Positions 17,641 through 26,742 of a stretch of 64,000 nt of DNA are shown here, in pieces. This DNA is from UBA5070 sp035352895 (lineage in GTDB: Bacteria > Fibrobacterota > Fibrobacteria > UBA5070). The position numbers and the translations under genes were made by a program. Positions within the stretch are counted from its first letter, which is position 1; each line of letters begins with the position of its first letter. Below the pieces are notes generated by a model. The model ran no database searches and was not told where the DNA came from. It saw only the letters and a program-made list of their open reading frames with translations. The stretch is from contig DAOPYN010000001.1 in the NCBI GenBank assembly GCA_035352895.1, positions 62,001 to 126,000 of the forward strand, written 5' to 3'.

Positions 17641-18486
17641 ATGCTTTCCATCGTCGGAGTCGCTGTCGTCCTGTTGGGAGTTCTTGGTGGCTACGTGGCC
17701 GCCGGCGGAAAGCTCCTGGTCCTGATCCAGCCTTCGGAGTTTCTCGTCCTGGGTGGAGCGGCGATCGGCGGCATGCTCATCTGCACGCCAGGGTACGTGC
17801 TGGCCGCCACCCTCAAGCGCTTCAAGAAGATCTTCACGACCAGCTACACCTCCCAGGATTTCATGGACATCCTGGTGATGCAGTACGAGCTGTACAACAA
17901 GGTGCGCAAGGAGGGAATCCTTTCCATCGAACAGGACGTCTCGGTTCCGGAGGGGAGCCCCGTGTTCAAGCGCTACCCCAAGTTCCTGGCCAACCACGAG
18001 GCGGTGGATTTCTACTGCGACGCGCTGCGCCAGCTGGTGAACGGCATCGACGCGAACGCGATCGACCTCTCCATGGAAACCGACCTGGAGACCCACGAGA
18101 AGGAAGTCAAGATGCACCCCCAGGTGCTCGCCCGCATGGCGGACGCGTTCCCGGGACTGGGCATCGTGGCCGCGGTGCTGGGGATCATCATCACGATGGG
18201 GCACCTGGACGGACCTCCGGAACAGCTCGGAGCCCACATCGGCGCAGCCCTGGTGGGAACCATGCTGGGCGTGCTCTGCGCGTACGGCTTCGCCAATCCC
18301 ATGGCGCAGAAGCTGGAGACGGTCAACGTGGAGGACGAGATGTACCTCTCGTGCCTGGCCAGCGGATTCCGCGCCTTCTCGCAGGGATTGGCTCCGATGG
18401 TGGCGATCGAGGTGGCCCGCAAGTCCCTGTTCCACAATTTCCGTCCGGACGTCAACGAGCTGAACGCCGCCGCGAAGAAGGGCTGA
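17641..18486 (+). CDS. motA: Flagellar stator protein MotA
   Basis: 281 residues, the normal MotA length. Four membrane segments are visible (about residues 3-22, 29-50, 168-190 and 201-222) with the large cytoplasmic loop between the second and third. The loop contains ILVMQYELYNKVRKEG, and the third and fourth helices carry the conserved FPGLGIVAAVLGIIITMG and GAALVGTMLGVLCAYG stretches. MotA forms the ion-conducting stator with MotB and pushes on FliG. motB follows one base after the stop. The rest of the basal body is encoded at 48264-54985. Confidence 0.95.
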   Translation: MLSIVGVAVVLLGVLGGYVAAGGKLLVLIQPSEFLVLGGAAIGGMLICTPGYVLAATLKRFKKIFTTSYTSQDFMDILVMQYELYNKVRKEGILSIEQDVSVPEGSPVFKRYPKFLANHEAVDFYCDALRQLVNGIDANAIDLSMETDLETHEKEVKMHPQVLARMADAFPGLGIVAAVLGIIITMGHLDGPPEQLGAHIGAALVGTMLGVLCAYGFANPMAQKLETVNVEDEMYLSCLASGFRAFSQGLAPMVAIEVARKSLFHNFRPDVNELNAAAKKG

Positions 18487-18487
18487 C

Positions 18488-19279
18488 ATGTCGGAGAAGG
18501 GTTCCGAACAGCCACAGCCCCGCAGGAAGAAGAAGCACGACCACCCCGCCCATGGCGGCGCCTGGAAGGTGGCCTTCGCCGACTTCATGACGTCGATGTT
18601 CGCCCTGTTTCTGGTGCTGTGGATCATTTCCAGCACCTCGGCCTCGCAGAAGGAGGCGGTGGCCCAGTACTTCCGCAATCCCACCCTCTTCCGGGCGGGA
18701 TCTCCCTCTCCCCTGGACATGGGCGGAAACACCCGCACCACGGGCAAGAACGGCGAAGAGGACGGGAAGTCCACCCACCAGCTGGAGAAGGACGCCGAGC
18801 AACGGGAGAAGGACAAACTGAAGGAGCTCGATTCCCTCCTGGCCAAGGACAGCCTCCTGGCCCAGCTGGGCAAGCAGTTCAAGACCCGGCAGACCGAACA
18901 GGGCCTGGAGATCGAGATCTCGGATGCCGAAGGCTTGGGCACGTTCCATCTGGGATCGGCGGAGATCAACCAGCGCATGGAGGCCCCGCTGGCCAAGCTC
19001 GCCGGGACCCTTTCGGGGATTCCCAACCACGTGGTGGTGGCGGGCCATACCGACAAGTACGGCTACAGCGGGGCGGGGTATTCCAACTGGCAGCTCTCCA
19101 CCGATCGCGCCAACGCCGTGCGCGGCCGTTTGAACCAAGGCGGCGTGGAGCTCGATCGCGTGAACGCCGTGGTGGGCTACGGAGACACGGAGCTCGCCAA
19201 TCCCGGCGACCCCTACGCCCCGGAGAACCGCCGCGTGACGATCCTTGTCCTGAAGCAGGGGCGGAAGTTCAAGCCCTGA
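18488..19279 (+). CDS. motB: Flagellar stator protein MotB
   Basis: 263 residues. The single membrane helix contains AFADFMTSMFALFLVLWI, with the proton-binding aspartate at residue 32. A charged linker (about 60-130) precedes an OmpA-like peptidoglycan-binding domain (about 165-255) with VVVAGHTDKYG, NWQLSTDRANAVRGRL, a GYGDTE turn and NRRVTILV. MotB anchors the stator to the cell wall. The last 11 bases overlap the end of the convergent membrane protein gene. Confidence 0.95.
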   Translation: MSEKGSEQPQPRRKKKHDHPAHGGAWKVAFADFMTSMFALFLVLWIISSTSASQKEAVAQYFRNPTLFRAGSPSPLDMGGNTRTTGKNGEEDGKSTHQLEKDAEQREKDKLKELDSLLAKDSLLAQLGKQFKTRQTEQGLEIEISDAEGLGTFHLGSAEINQRMEAPLAKLAGTLSGIPNHVVVAGHTDKYGYSGAGYSNWQLSTDRANAVRGRLNQGGVELDRVNAVVGYGDTELANPGDPYAPENRRVTILVLKQGRKFKP

Positions 19280-19832
19280 CCGGTGCGGGGACGAGTTCGC
19301 CCCAGAGGGCCTGGGTCACGCAGAGCTCGGCCAGGAGCTTGCACACGTCCTCCGGGAGCGTTCCGGCACGGGCCACGTCCATGCCAACCGACGCGGTGCC
19401 CAGGACCACTCCCAGGGACAGCAGGGCGCGCCCGGAGGTCCGCAGGTCCCGCCACAGGAACCGGGCCGCGATCGCTCCCGCCAGGGCGACGACCACAACG
19501 GGGGCCTCGGCGAGCCGGGGGGGGGTCGTCGGAAGAAGAAGCTGGATCCGCTCCTTGATGGTTTCGTGGAACATGAACCGCTCGTCCAGGGCCAAAGCCA
19601 CGAACGCCGGCGACCACACGCGCCAGGGCCAGGTCCGGCGGATGGCGCACAACTGGAGGGAAAAGGCCCCGCAGGCCACCAGCATGGACTGGGAAAGCCA
19701 CGTGCCCAGGGAGTCTTCGCCGGACACGACCAGCACAGCCCGGGAAGAGCGGGCCAGGGGGACGGACAGGATGGCGGCGAAGCAAAGCGCCGGCGCGAGG
19801 CGGAGGAAGGATCCGCTTCCGGTGCGCTTCAC
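19269..19832 (-). CDS. Multi-pass membrane protein with DE-x4-HE motif
   Basis: 187 residues from a GTG start. Four or five hydrophobic segments are visible (about residues 10-28, 44-64, 72-82, 108-124 and 135-153). A central ALDERFMFHE motif (D83, E84, H89, E90) at the end of a helix resembles the acidic/histidine motif of several uncharacterised membrane families and could bind a metal. I do not assign a function. The start overlaps the stop of the upstream lipoprotein gene by four bases (GTGA), which places it last in the ModA-opp cluster. Confidence 0.65.
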   Translation of the reverse strand: MKRTGSGSFLRLAPALCFAAILSVPLARSSRAVLVVSGEDSLGTWLSQSMLVACGAFSLQLCAIRRTWPWRVWSPAFVALALDERFMFHETIKERIQLLLPTTPPRLAEAPVVVVALAGAIAARFLWRDLRTSGRALLSLGVVLGTASVGMDVARAGTLPEDVCKLLAELCVTQALWGELVPAPVRA

Positions 19833-21019
19833 GTGCAGTCGGCGGTCCGGACCGCGTCGATGGCGCGCCAGGTCCCGTTGTCGTTGAGGAACCAGGTGAC
19901 ATTGGACAGCGTGTCGTTGGTCAAGCCCTGGAACTTCTCCTCCACGCCTGCGACCTCCGTGATGCCGTCGCCATCGAAGTCGAACAGGGTGAGCCGACCT
20001 TTGCGCTGGACGACCAGCTTGGGCGGGGCCGCTCCGTCCTGGGTCAGGAACACTCCCAGGATTTCCTTGTCCATCGGGCCGGGGATCCCGAAGACGGCTT
20101 CCGGTTCATCCGGGCCGCAGATCTGCCGGCGGAACAGATCGTGTCGAACGGAGACCACCCGTGCGGCGACGGGTCCGGATTCCGAAAGCAGCCACGCCCG
20201 TGCCGTGCGGATGGGCAGGTGTTCCAGGGAGCCGATGCCCGCGACGCCGAAACGGCCCGATTCGTATTCGTCCAGAGGGCCCCCGAAGCGGACCTCCATG
20301 CGCATTCCCGGGATCGTCCTCAAGATGGCGAGGAGCCCGTTCGATGCCGTGTTGGATGTGGTGGCCAGCCTTGTTTCCGGGCGGCCTTCGGGATCCCGGA
20401 AGGCATCGCCGTTCTCGGAGAGAACCTTGTGGAGGAACGGGACGCCACCCTGGAAGTGGAAGCGGGCGGTTGAGGCGAAAGGCGAAGGTGCGGTCGCGGG
20501 AAGGATGGATCTGATGGAAGAATCGACATCGATGGCGGGAGCCGTCGTCGAGGCCCATTTCCCGCCCCCTGCGGAAGGGGTGCCCAGGACTTCGCGGTAG
20601 AGGCGGATGCGGGCCGCCAGCGAGTCCTCGAAGTCGGAATGGATGGACAGATCCTGATCGATGGAGCAGCGGGTCCGGCCGCGCAGGTCCCGCAGTACGC
20701 CCACGAGCCGTTCCGTGGCCGCCTGGATCTCCGCAAGGCCGGGGTTGGCGGGGGAGCTTTCCCAGTGCAGCGTGGCCAGGAGCGAATCGGTGCCGCTCCA
20801 TCCCGAGGCCGTGCACGGTTCGCCTTCCCGGGTGTCGGATGCGTCGGATCCGGTAGATCCGGATGCGGAGTCGGGTGGAGTGGCGCGTGTGGCCGTGTCC
20901 TGGATGTTGCTCGGGGGCGCGGTCCGCTCGGTTCGGCAGGCGGCCAGCACGATCGCCAGGGTGGCCGCCAGACCGGCGAGAGTGCAGATGCGTTGCGATC
21001 GGGAGGTTCGTGGATGCAT
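19829..21019 (-). CDS. Predicted lipoprotein downstream of the opp genes
   Basis: 396 residues. The N-terminus (CTLAGLAATLAIVLAAC) is a lipoprotein signal with a lipobox ending L-A-A-C, followed by a Ser/Thr/Asp-rich linker. The rest includes helical stretches (about 110-170) and, near residue 355, LTLFDFDGDGITEVAGVEE, which resembles an FG-GAP or calcium-binding D-x-D-G-D loop. I recognise no family over the full length. It starts 41 bases after the oppF stop and overlaps the membrane protein gene, so it is probably in the same transcript. A link to peptide uptake is only positional. Confidence 0.65.
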   Translation of the reverse strand: MHPRTSRSQRICTLAGLAATLAIVLAACRTERTAPPSNIQDTATRATPPDSASGSTGSDASDTREGEPCTASGWSGTDSLLATLHWESSPANPGLAEIQAATERLVGVLRDLRGRTRCSIDQDLSIHSDFEDSLAARIRLYREVLGTPSAGGGKWASTTAPAIDVDSSIRSILPATAPSPFASTARFHFQGGVPFLHKVLSENGDAFRDPEGRPETRLATTSNTASNGLLAILRTIPGMRMEVRFGGPLDEYESGRFGVAGIGSLEHLPIRTARAWLLSESGPVAARVVSVRHDLFRRQICGPDEPEAVFGIPGPMDKEILGVFLTQDGAAPPKLVVQRKGRLTLFDFDGDGITEVAGVEEKFQGLTNDTLSNVTWFLNDNGTWRAIDAVRTADCT

Positions 21020-21060
21020 GTTCGGGGGTCGGTGGGGAGGGAGGTTGGACAGGGATGGAT

Positions 21061-22023
21061 TCAGGTCGCCGTCCTGGGACATGCGGACAGTCGGGAGCCG
21101 TCCACCGGAGTCAGTTCCGGACGGACGGCGGCGCACTCGGAGGTGGCCAGCGGGCAGCGCGGATGGAAGGCGCAGCCCGTCGGAGGATCCAGGGGCGAAG
21201 GGAGCTCCCCGCGCGAAGCCGTGTCGACCGCACGATCGCCACCCAGGGCCGGGACCGAAGCGATGAGCATGCGCGTGTAGGGATGGCGCGGGTCCGTGCA
21301 GATTTCCTCGGCGGGGCCGGTCTCCACGATCCTTCCCAGGTACATGACCGCGATGCGGTGCGCGATGTGGCGCACCACCCCCATGTCGTGGGCCACGAAC
21401 AGGTATCCCACCGAAGTCTTCTCCTGGATGTCCTCCAGCAGGTTGATCACCTGGGCCTGGACGGACACGTCCAGGGCGGACACGGGCTCGTCGAGCACCA
21501 GGAGCGATGGCTCCACGGCCAGGGCGCGCGCGATCCCGATCCGCTGGCGCTGGCCACCGGAGAATTCGTGCGGGTGGCGGTTCAGGTGCTCCTCGGAGAG
21601 GCCCACCTGCGAAAAGAGCTCCAGGACGCGCGCGCGGAGCTCGGGACCGGAGGCGAGATCGTGCGTGCGCAATCCTTCCGCGACCGCCTGGAAGGCGGTG
21701 CGGCGCGGATTGAGGGCCGCGGACGGGTCCTGGAAGACGATCTGGGCCCGGCGACGGAAACGGCGCAGGGTCTCGGCGTCCATGGCGCGGATGTCCTTGC
21801 CTTCGATCCGGATCTCGCCCGAATCCGGTTCGATCAGGCGCAGGATGGCGCGGGCGGTGGTGGACTTGCCGCATCCCGATTCGCCCACCAGGGCGAGCGT
21901 CTCGCCGGCGGCCAGGTCCAGGTCGATCCCGTCCACCGCGCGCACCTGGCCCTGGACGCGCCCCAGCAGGCCGCCGCGGACCGGGAAGGATACGCGCAGG
22001 TCGTGCACGGAAAGCAGGCTCAT
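21061..22023 (-). CDS. oppF: Oligopeptide ABC transporter ATPase OppF
   Basis: 320 residues. ABC ATPase of the peptide/nickel family with Walker A GESGCGKST, a Q-loop (VFQDPSAALNPR), the signature FSGGQRQRIGIARAL, Walker B LLVLDEPVSALDVS and the switch histidine in FVAHDMGVVRH. The C-terminal oligo_HPY extension carries the four-cysteine pattern of this subfamily (CAFHPRCPLATSEC...C). OppF pairs with OppD to drive import through OppBC. The start overlaps the oppD stop by four bases. Confidence 0.93.
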   Translation of the reverse strand: MSLLSVHDLRVSFPVRGGLLGRVQGQVRAVDGIDLDLAAGETLALVGESGCGKSTTARAILRLIEPDSGEIRIEGKDIRAMDAETLRRFRRRAQIVFQDPSAALNPRRTAFQAVAEGLRTHDLASGPELRARVLELFSQVGLSEEHLNRHPHEFSGGQRQRIGIARALAVEPSLLVLDEPVSALDVSVQAQVINLLEDIQEKTSVGYLFVAHDMGVVRHIAHRIAVMYLGRIVETGPAEEICTDPRHPYTRMLIASVPALGGDRAVDTASRGELPSPLDPPTGCAFHPRCPLATSECAAVRPELTPVDGSRLSACPRTAT

Positions 22024-22970
22024 GATCCGGCCTCCAGGGGGAAATGGCAGGCTGGCCGTCCATCCGGGGGAAGATCGGGCCGCGTGGTGCGGCAGATGTC
22101 GCCGGCGCGATCGCATCTGGGATGGAACCTGCACCCGGAGGGCCATTCCGAGGGAGACGGAACCTGTCCGGGAATGGAACGGAGCCTTCCCGTGCGCGCG
22201 CGGAATCCGGGAACCGAAGCCAGCAGGCCCTCGGTGTAGGGGTGGCGGGGGCGGACGAGCACCTCGCCGACGGGGCCTTCCTCGACCAGCCGACCCGCGT
22301 AGAGGACCGCCAGGCGGTCGGCCACGCGTTCCACCACTCCCAGGTCGTGCGTGACGAACAGCATGGACATGGACAGTTCCCGTCGCAGGTTCGCCAACAG
22401 ATCCAGGATCTGCGCCTGGATGGTCACATCCAGGGCGGTGGTGGGTTCGTCGGCCACCAGGAGATCGGGTTCCCCCGCCAGTGCCATGGCGATCAGCACC
22501 CGCTGGCGCATCCCGCCGGAAAGTTCGTGGGGGTACGCTTCCAGCCTGCGGACGGGGTCGGGAATGCCCACCTTCTCCAGCCAATCGGCGGCGAATTTCT
22601 GGGCCTCGCGGCCTCGCAGGCCCTTGTGGGTTTCCAGCACCTCCTCCAGGTGCCTCCCCACCGTGAGCAGGGGATTGAGGGCCGTCATGGGATCCTGGAA
22701 GACCATCGCGATCTTCCCGCCCCGCACCCTGCGCCACCCTTGCGGGGAGAGGTTGGTCAATTCCTGTCCATCCAGCCGGATGGATCCGGTCACGCGCGCA
22801 CCGTGCAGGAGTCCCAGGAGCGAGAGGGAGCTCACCGACTTCCCGCAGCCGGATTCCCCGACCAGGCCCAAGGTCTCTCCGCGGCGGATGGTCAGGGAAA
22901 GGCGGTCCACGACCTCGGTGTCGCCGAAGCGGATGGACAGGTCGCGCACGGCGAGGAGGGGCTCGGTCAT
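22020..22970 (-). CDS. oppD: Oligopeptide ABC transporter ATPase OppD
   Basis: 316 residues. Walker A GESGCGKSV, Q-loop VFQDPMTALNPLLTVG, signature LSGGMRQRVLIAMAL, Walker B LLVADEPTTALDVT and the HDLGVVERVADR switch are all present. The C-terminal extension (CRFHPRCDRAGDIC) is the peptide-transporter type that can hold a 4Fe-4S cluster. Start and stop overlap oppC and oppF respectively by four bases, which indicates tight coupling across the operon. Confidence 0.93.
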   Translation of the reverse strand: MTEPLLAVRDLSIRFGDTEVVDRLSLTIRRGETLGLVGESGCGKSVSSLSLLGLLHGARVTGSIRLDGQELTNLSPQGWRRVRGGKIAMVFQDPMTALNPLLTVGRHLEEVLETHKGLRGREAQKFAADWLEKVGIPDPVRRLEAYPHELSGGMRQRVLIAMALAGEPDLLVADEPTTALDVTIQAQILDLLANLRRELSMSMLFVTHDLGVVERVADRLAVLYAGRLVEEGPVGEVLVRPRHPYTEGLLASVPGFRARTGRLRSIPGQVPSPSEWPSGCRFHPRCDRAGDICRTTRPDLPPDGRPACHFPLEAGS

Positions 22971-24019
22971 CGTCCTCCCCTCGGGTCCAGGGCGTCGCGC
23001 AGGGCGTCGCCGGCGAGGTTGTACGAGAGCACCGCCAGGAACAGCGCCAGCCCCGGGATCAGGCTCCAGGGGTGCAGGTGGATTTCCGCGATGGACATGG
23101 ACTCCTGCAGGAGGTTCCCCCACGAGGTCTGGGGATCCTGGATGCCCAGACCCAGGAGGGAAAGGCCGCTTTCGGCGATGATGTACCCGGGAATGGAAAG
23201 GGTGGCCTGGATGGCCAGGAATCCGAAGGTCTGGGGAAGGGCGTGGCGGCGCAGCACCACCAGGGGGTGCACGCCCAGGGCGCGGGCGGCCACGATGTAG
23301 TCGGCCGAACGCAGGGATTGGACCAGGCCGCGGATCACGCGGGCCAGTCCCGCCCACCCGATGAGCGACAGGATCAGCACGATGGAGAGGTACACCACCC
23401 GCGAATCCCAGTCCAGCGGGAGCGTGGCCCGCAGGAGCATGAGCAGGTAGAAGGAGGGGATGAGCATGAAGATCTCGCACACGCGCATCAGCGAGCGATC
23501 CACCCATCCACCGAAGAATCCCGCGAGTCCGCCCACCACCAGCGCGATGAAGGTGGAGATGCTCACGCCGACCACGCCGATGGACAGGCTGATGCGGCCT
23601 CCGTAGAGCAGCCGCGAGAGAAGGTCGCGCCCGCGCGCGTCGGCTCCCAGCAGGTAGAGTCGGGCGGAGCTTCCGTCCTGGGGGGAGATCGCTTCCAGCG
23701 AATCCAATCCGAAGAGGCGACCGTTCACGAACAGGCGCACCGGAATCGCCCTGGATGTGTCCTCCACGTACACCCGACGGGCCGACTCGTCGAAGGAAAA
23801 CGACACGGGGTGGACGCAGGGGCGGCCCTGGATCCAGCGAAGCTGGGAAGGAGGCGCCCAGGAATGGGCGCGCGATTCGTCGTCGTAGCCGTAGGGTGCG
23901 ATCCATCCGGCCAGGATCGCGGCCAGGTACAGGAAGGCGAGCGTCCCCAGGGAAAGCCGGGCGAGGAGGGAACCGCGCAGCGCCAGGGCGAAGCGGGATG
24001 TGGTGGCGGTTCCGCTCAT
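22967..24019 (-). CDS. oppC: Oligopeptide ABC transporter permease OppC
   Basis: 350 residues from the ATG at 24019, chosen because it overlaps the oppB stop by four bases. The first membrane helix (about residues 22-42) is followed by an enlarged periplasmic loop of roughly 90 residues before GADARGRDLLSRLLYGGRISL, the standard OppC motif. The permease core with ARALGVHPLVVLRRHALP (the EAA loop that docks the ATPases) and five more helices follows. Similar long loops occur in OppC relatives of other phyla. The protein forms the transport channel with OppB. Confidence 0.9.
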   Translation of the reverse strand: MSGTATTSRFALALRGSLLARLSLGTLAFLYLAAILAGWIAPYGYDDESRAHSWAPPSQLRWIQGRPCVHPVSFSFDESARRVYVEDTSRAIPVRLFVNGRLFGLDSLEAISPQDGSSARLYLLGADARGRDLLSRLLYGGRISLSIGVVGVSISTFIALVVGGLAGFFGGWVDRSLMRVCEIFMLIPSFYLLMLLRATLPLDWDSRVVYLSIVLILSLIGWAGLARVIRGLVQSLRSADYIVAARALGVHPLVVLRRHALPQTFGFLAIQATLSIPGYIIAESGLSLLGLGIQDPQTSWGNLLQESMSIAEIHLHPWSLIPGLALFLAVLSYNLAGDALRDALDPRGGR

Positions 24020-24999
24020 GAAACCTTCACCCTGGGGTCGTTCCATGCGTGGAGCAGGTCAGACAGGAGGTTGCCCAGCATCAGGAGGAGCGATCCCATG
24101 AGCACGGTGGCCAGCACCAGGAACTGGTCCTTGGAACGCACGGCCTCCAGCGCCAGAAGCCCCATTCCCGGCCAGCTGGTGATGATCTCGGTGAAGGCCG
24201 CGCCGGAAAGCAGTGCGGAGAATTCGAAGCCCAGCAGGGTGATCAGGGGGTTGGCCGCGTTGCGGAAGGCGTGCCCCCAGAGGACCCGCCGATCGGAGAG
24301 CCCCCTGGCGCGGGCTGCCAGGATGTAGGGCTGCGAGAGGGTTTCCAGGGTGGATCCCCGTGCGATGCGCTGGAGTCCGGCCAGACCGCCGATGGTCAGG
24401 ACCAGACCGGGCAGCAGGAGGTGCTTGAGGATGTCCAGGATCCGCCCCAGGGTGTCCAGGCGATCGTATCCCGGCGACACGAGTCCGCCGATGGGAAACT
24501 TGCCCACCAGGGGAAGGGAAGGCAGCATCGAAGCCGCGTACAGCAGGAGCAAGGCCAGGAAGAACGAAGGAAGGCTCATTCCCACGAAGGAGAGGACGGA
24601 AACCGTCTTGTCCGGCCATTGGGATCGCCGCAGCGCCGACCAGACTCCCATGGGTACGGCGATCAGCCAAGTGAGGAAGGTGGAGAACAAGGCCAGAAGC
24701 AACGTGGCGCCCAGCCGCTCGCGGATCACCTGGGCCACGGGCCGCTTGAACTTGAAGCTGTAGCCCAGGTCGCCCTGCACCACCCTTCCCAACCAGCGCA
24801 AGTACTGTTCCGGCACCGGACGGTCGAACCCGTACTGGGCTTCGATCCGCCGGATGAGCTCGTCGGGCACCTGGGGGTTGCCGCGCTGGGCGGCCAGCGG
24901 ATCGCCCGGCGAAAGGCTCAGGAGCGCGAAAGCGATCAACGACACCCCAATGAGCATGGGGATCATCGCCAGGAGCCGTCGGAGAACGAAGGCCTTCAC
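24016..24999 (-). CDS. oppB: Oligopeptide ABC transporter permease OppB
   Basis: 327 residues from a GTG start that overlaps the oppA stop (GTGA). The N-terminus has the family pattern FVLRRLLAMIPMLIGVSLIAF and the periplasmic RRIEAQYGFDRPVPEQYLRWL segment. Six membrane helices are visible. The EAA motif is AARARGLSDRRVLWGHAFRN, followed by the usual FTEIITSWPGMG. It forms the inner-membrane pore with OppC. Confidence 0.92.
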   Translation of the reverse strand: MKAFVLRRLLAMIPMLIGVSLIAFALLSLSPGDPLAAQRGNPQVPDELIRRIEAQYGFDRPVPEQYLRWLGRVVQGDLGYSFKFKRPVAQVIRERLGATLLLALFSTFLTWLIAVPMGVWSALRRSQWPDKTVSVLSFVGMSLPSFFLALLLLYAASMLPSLPLVGKFPIGGLVSPGYDRLDTLGRILDILKHLLLPGLVLTIGGLAGLQRIARGSTLETLSQPYILAARARGLSDRRVLWGHAFRNAANPLITLLGFEFSALLSGAAFTEIITSWPGMGLLALEAVRSKDQFLVLATVLMGSLLLMLGNLLSDLLHAWNDPRVKVS

Positions 25000-26714
25000 C
25001 TGAGGACGTAGATCTCGTCGATGTTGTGGAGGGCGCCGCCCAGAACGGTTGGTTGCACGTTTCCGAAGCGGTTGCGGATGGCGTACATGGTTTCCGGATG
25101 GCCAAGGTAGATGTAGGGCTGCTGGTGGTGCACCACGGACTGGAGGCTGTCGTATGCCTTCTTCCGCGTGGCGGTATCGGCGGTGGTGACCCCGGCGATC
25201 ACCAAGCTGTCCAAGGTGGCTTCCCAGGCGGTGGCTGGTTTCTTCTGCTTGGGGAACCACATGTGCGTGCGACCCGAGGAGATCCACACGTTGGCTCCGA
25301 AATGCGGATCCGAGCCTCCTCCGCTAAGGCCTAGCAGAGTGGCATCCCAGTCGAAGGATGCGTCCAACCGACTCACCAGGGCGTTGAATTCCACCTGCAC
25401 GAACATGACTTCGATGCCCAAGGCTTCCAGATCCTTGCGGATCAAGCCGGCCATGTCGATGCGCATCTGGTTTTCCGTGTTGGTCAGGAGCGTGAACTTG
25501 ACCTGGTTTCCCTTGGCGTCGCGGAGTTTCCCGTCCGCACCCTTCGTGAATCCCGCGGCGGCGAGCGCTGCGTTCGCCGAATCGATGTCCTTGCGGAAGA
25601 ACGGCAGATTCGAGTTCCACCAGTATTTGCTGCTGGGCGAGAACGGTCCGTTGACATCGCCTCCCAGACCGTTCCAGACGATGTCGCGGATGTTCCTGCG
25701 ATCGATGGCCCAGCTCACGGCTCGACGGAATCTGACATCGGTGAACCAGGAGAGCTTGACGGGGTCCACGAATGGTTTGCCTTTCTTGTCCTTGCCCTGG
25801 TTCTGGTTGAAGAACAGGAAAACCTGCGAAAGACTGGGGCCGAGCTTCCTGATGGAGAAGTTCCCTTCCGCCTCCAGCGGCTTGATCACCGGAAAATCCT
25901 GGGGGGTCACGGCCATCACATCGATCTCGCCGGCCTTGAACTTCAGCACCTCCGCCTTCTGGTCCTGCACGATGGTCAGAAGGATCGTGTCCAGGTAGGG
26001 CAGGCTGTTGCCTGCGGAATCCTTCTTGTACCAGTGCGGATTGGGCACGTAGATGCCGCGACTTCCCGGCTCGTAGCGTACCAGCCGGAAAGGGCCGGCG
26101 CCGATCAGAGAATCCGGCGGGGTGGTGATCCCATAGACGGAATTGAAGTCGATTCCCGTCTTGTTCCCGAGGCGTCTCTCGGAGAGGATGGGAAGCCCGC
26201 CGGCTGCCGCCAGGAACGGCCCGAAGACGGTGGGGAGGCGGAATTCCACGGTGAGACTGTCCAGAGCCTTCACTTGTGGCAGTTTGCCGTCCACCATCAG
26301 GATGTCGCGCATGGCGCATTCCACCGCGGTGTCGAATGCGAGCTTGTTCCAGGTGAACACCACATCGCTGGCTCGCAATGGCGAGCCGTCGTTGAAGGAC
26401 AGGCCGGGGCGGAGCTTGAAGGTGTAGACCTTGCCGGAGGAATCCGTGGTCCAGCTCTCCGCGAGCTGCGGCTTCGGCTGGCCGGTACGGGCGTCGATGT
26501 CCGTCAAGCCTGCGAAGATGTACTGGGAAAACTCCGTCGAAGACGACTCGTTGGAGACGATCGGGTTGAAGGTCTTGGGGCCGCCCCAGCTGGAAAGGAC
26601 GATTGTTCCCCCGTGCCGGGGTGACCGGCCTTCCTGGCTGGGACCGCCGTCGTGGGCGGTCTGGCAGGAGGAAACGAAGATGGTGGCGGCAAGGGCGAGC
26701 GTGGGTTTGCGCAT
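24996..26714 (-). CDS. oppA: Oligopeptide-binding lipoprotein OppA
   Basis: 572 residues. The signal peptide ends in a lipobox-like VSSC, so the protein is probably lipid-anchored. The SBP_bac_5 fold shows in QYIFAGLTDIDARTGQPKPQLAESW, YTFKLRPGLSFNDGSPLRASDVVFTW and the hinge region FTDVRFRRAVSWAIDRRNI. It captures peptides for OppBCDF. GGAG lies seven bases before the ATG. The ModA-like gene ends only 28 bases upstream with no hairpin between, so both are likely co-transcribed. Confidence 0.9.
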   Translation of the reverse strand: MRKPTLALAATIFVSSCQTAHDGGPSQEGRSPRHGGTIVLSSWGGPKTFNPIVSNESSSTEFSQYIFAGLTDIDARTGQPKPQLAESWTTDSSGKVYTFKLRPGLSFNDGSPLRASDVVFTWNKLAFDTAVECAMRDILMVDGKLPQVKALDSLTVEFRLPTVFGPFLAAAGGLPILSERRLGNKTGIDFNSVYGITTPPDSLIGAGPFRLVRYEPGSRGIYVPNPHWYKKDSAGNSLPYLDTILLTIVQDQKAEVLKFKAGEIDVMAVTPQDFPVIKPLEAEGNFSIRKLGPSLSQVFLFFNQNQGKDKKGKPFVDPVKLSWFTDVRFRRAVSWAIDRRNIRDIVWNGLGGDVNGPFSPSSKYWWNSNLPFFRKDIDSANAALAAAGFTKGADGKLRDAKGNQVKFTLLTNTENQMRIDMAGLIRKDLEALGIEVMFVQVEFNALVSRLDASFDWDATLLGLSGGGSDPHFGANVWISSGRTHMWFPKQKKPATAWEATLDSLVIAGVTTADTATRKKAYDSLQSVVHHQQPYIYLGHPETMYAIRNRFGNVQPTVLGGALHNIDEIYVLR

Positions 26715-26742
26715 ACGCTCCGGAAAGGTAGCCGAACCGGGC

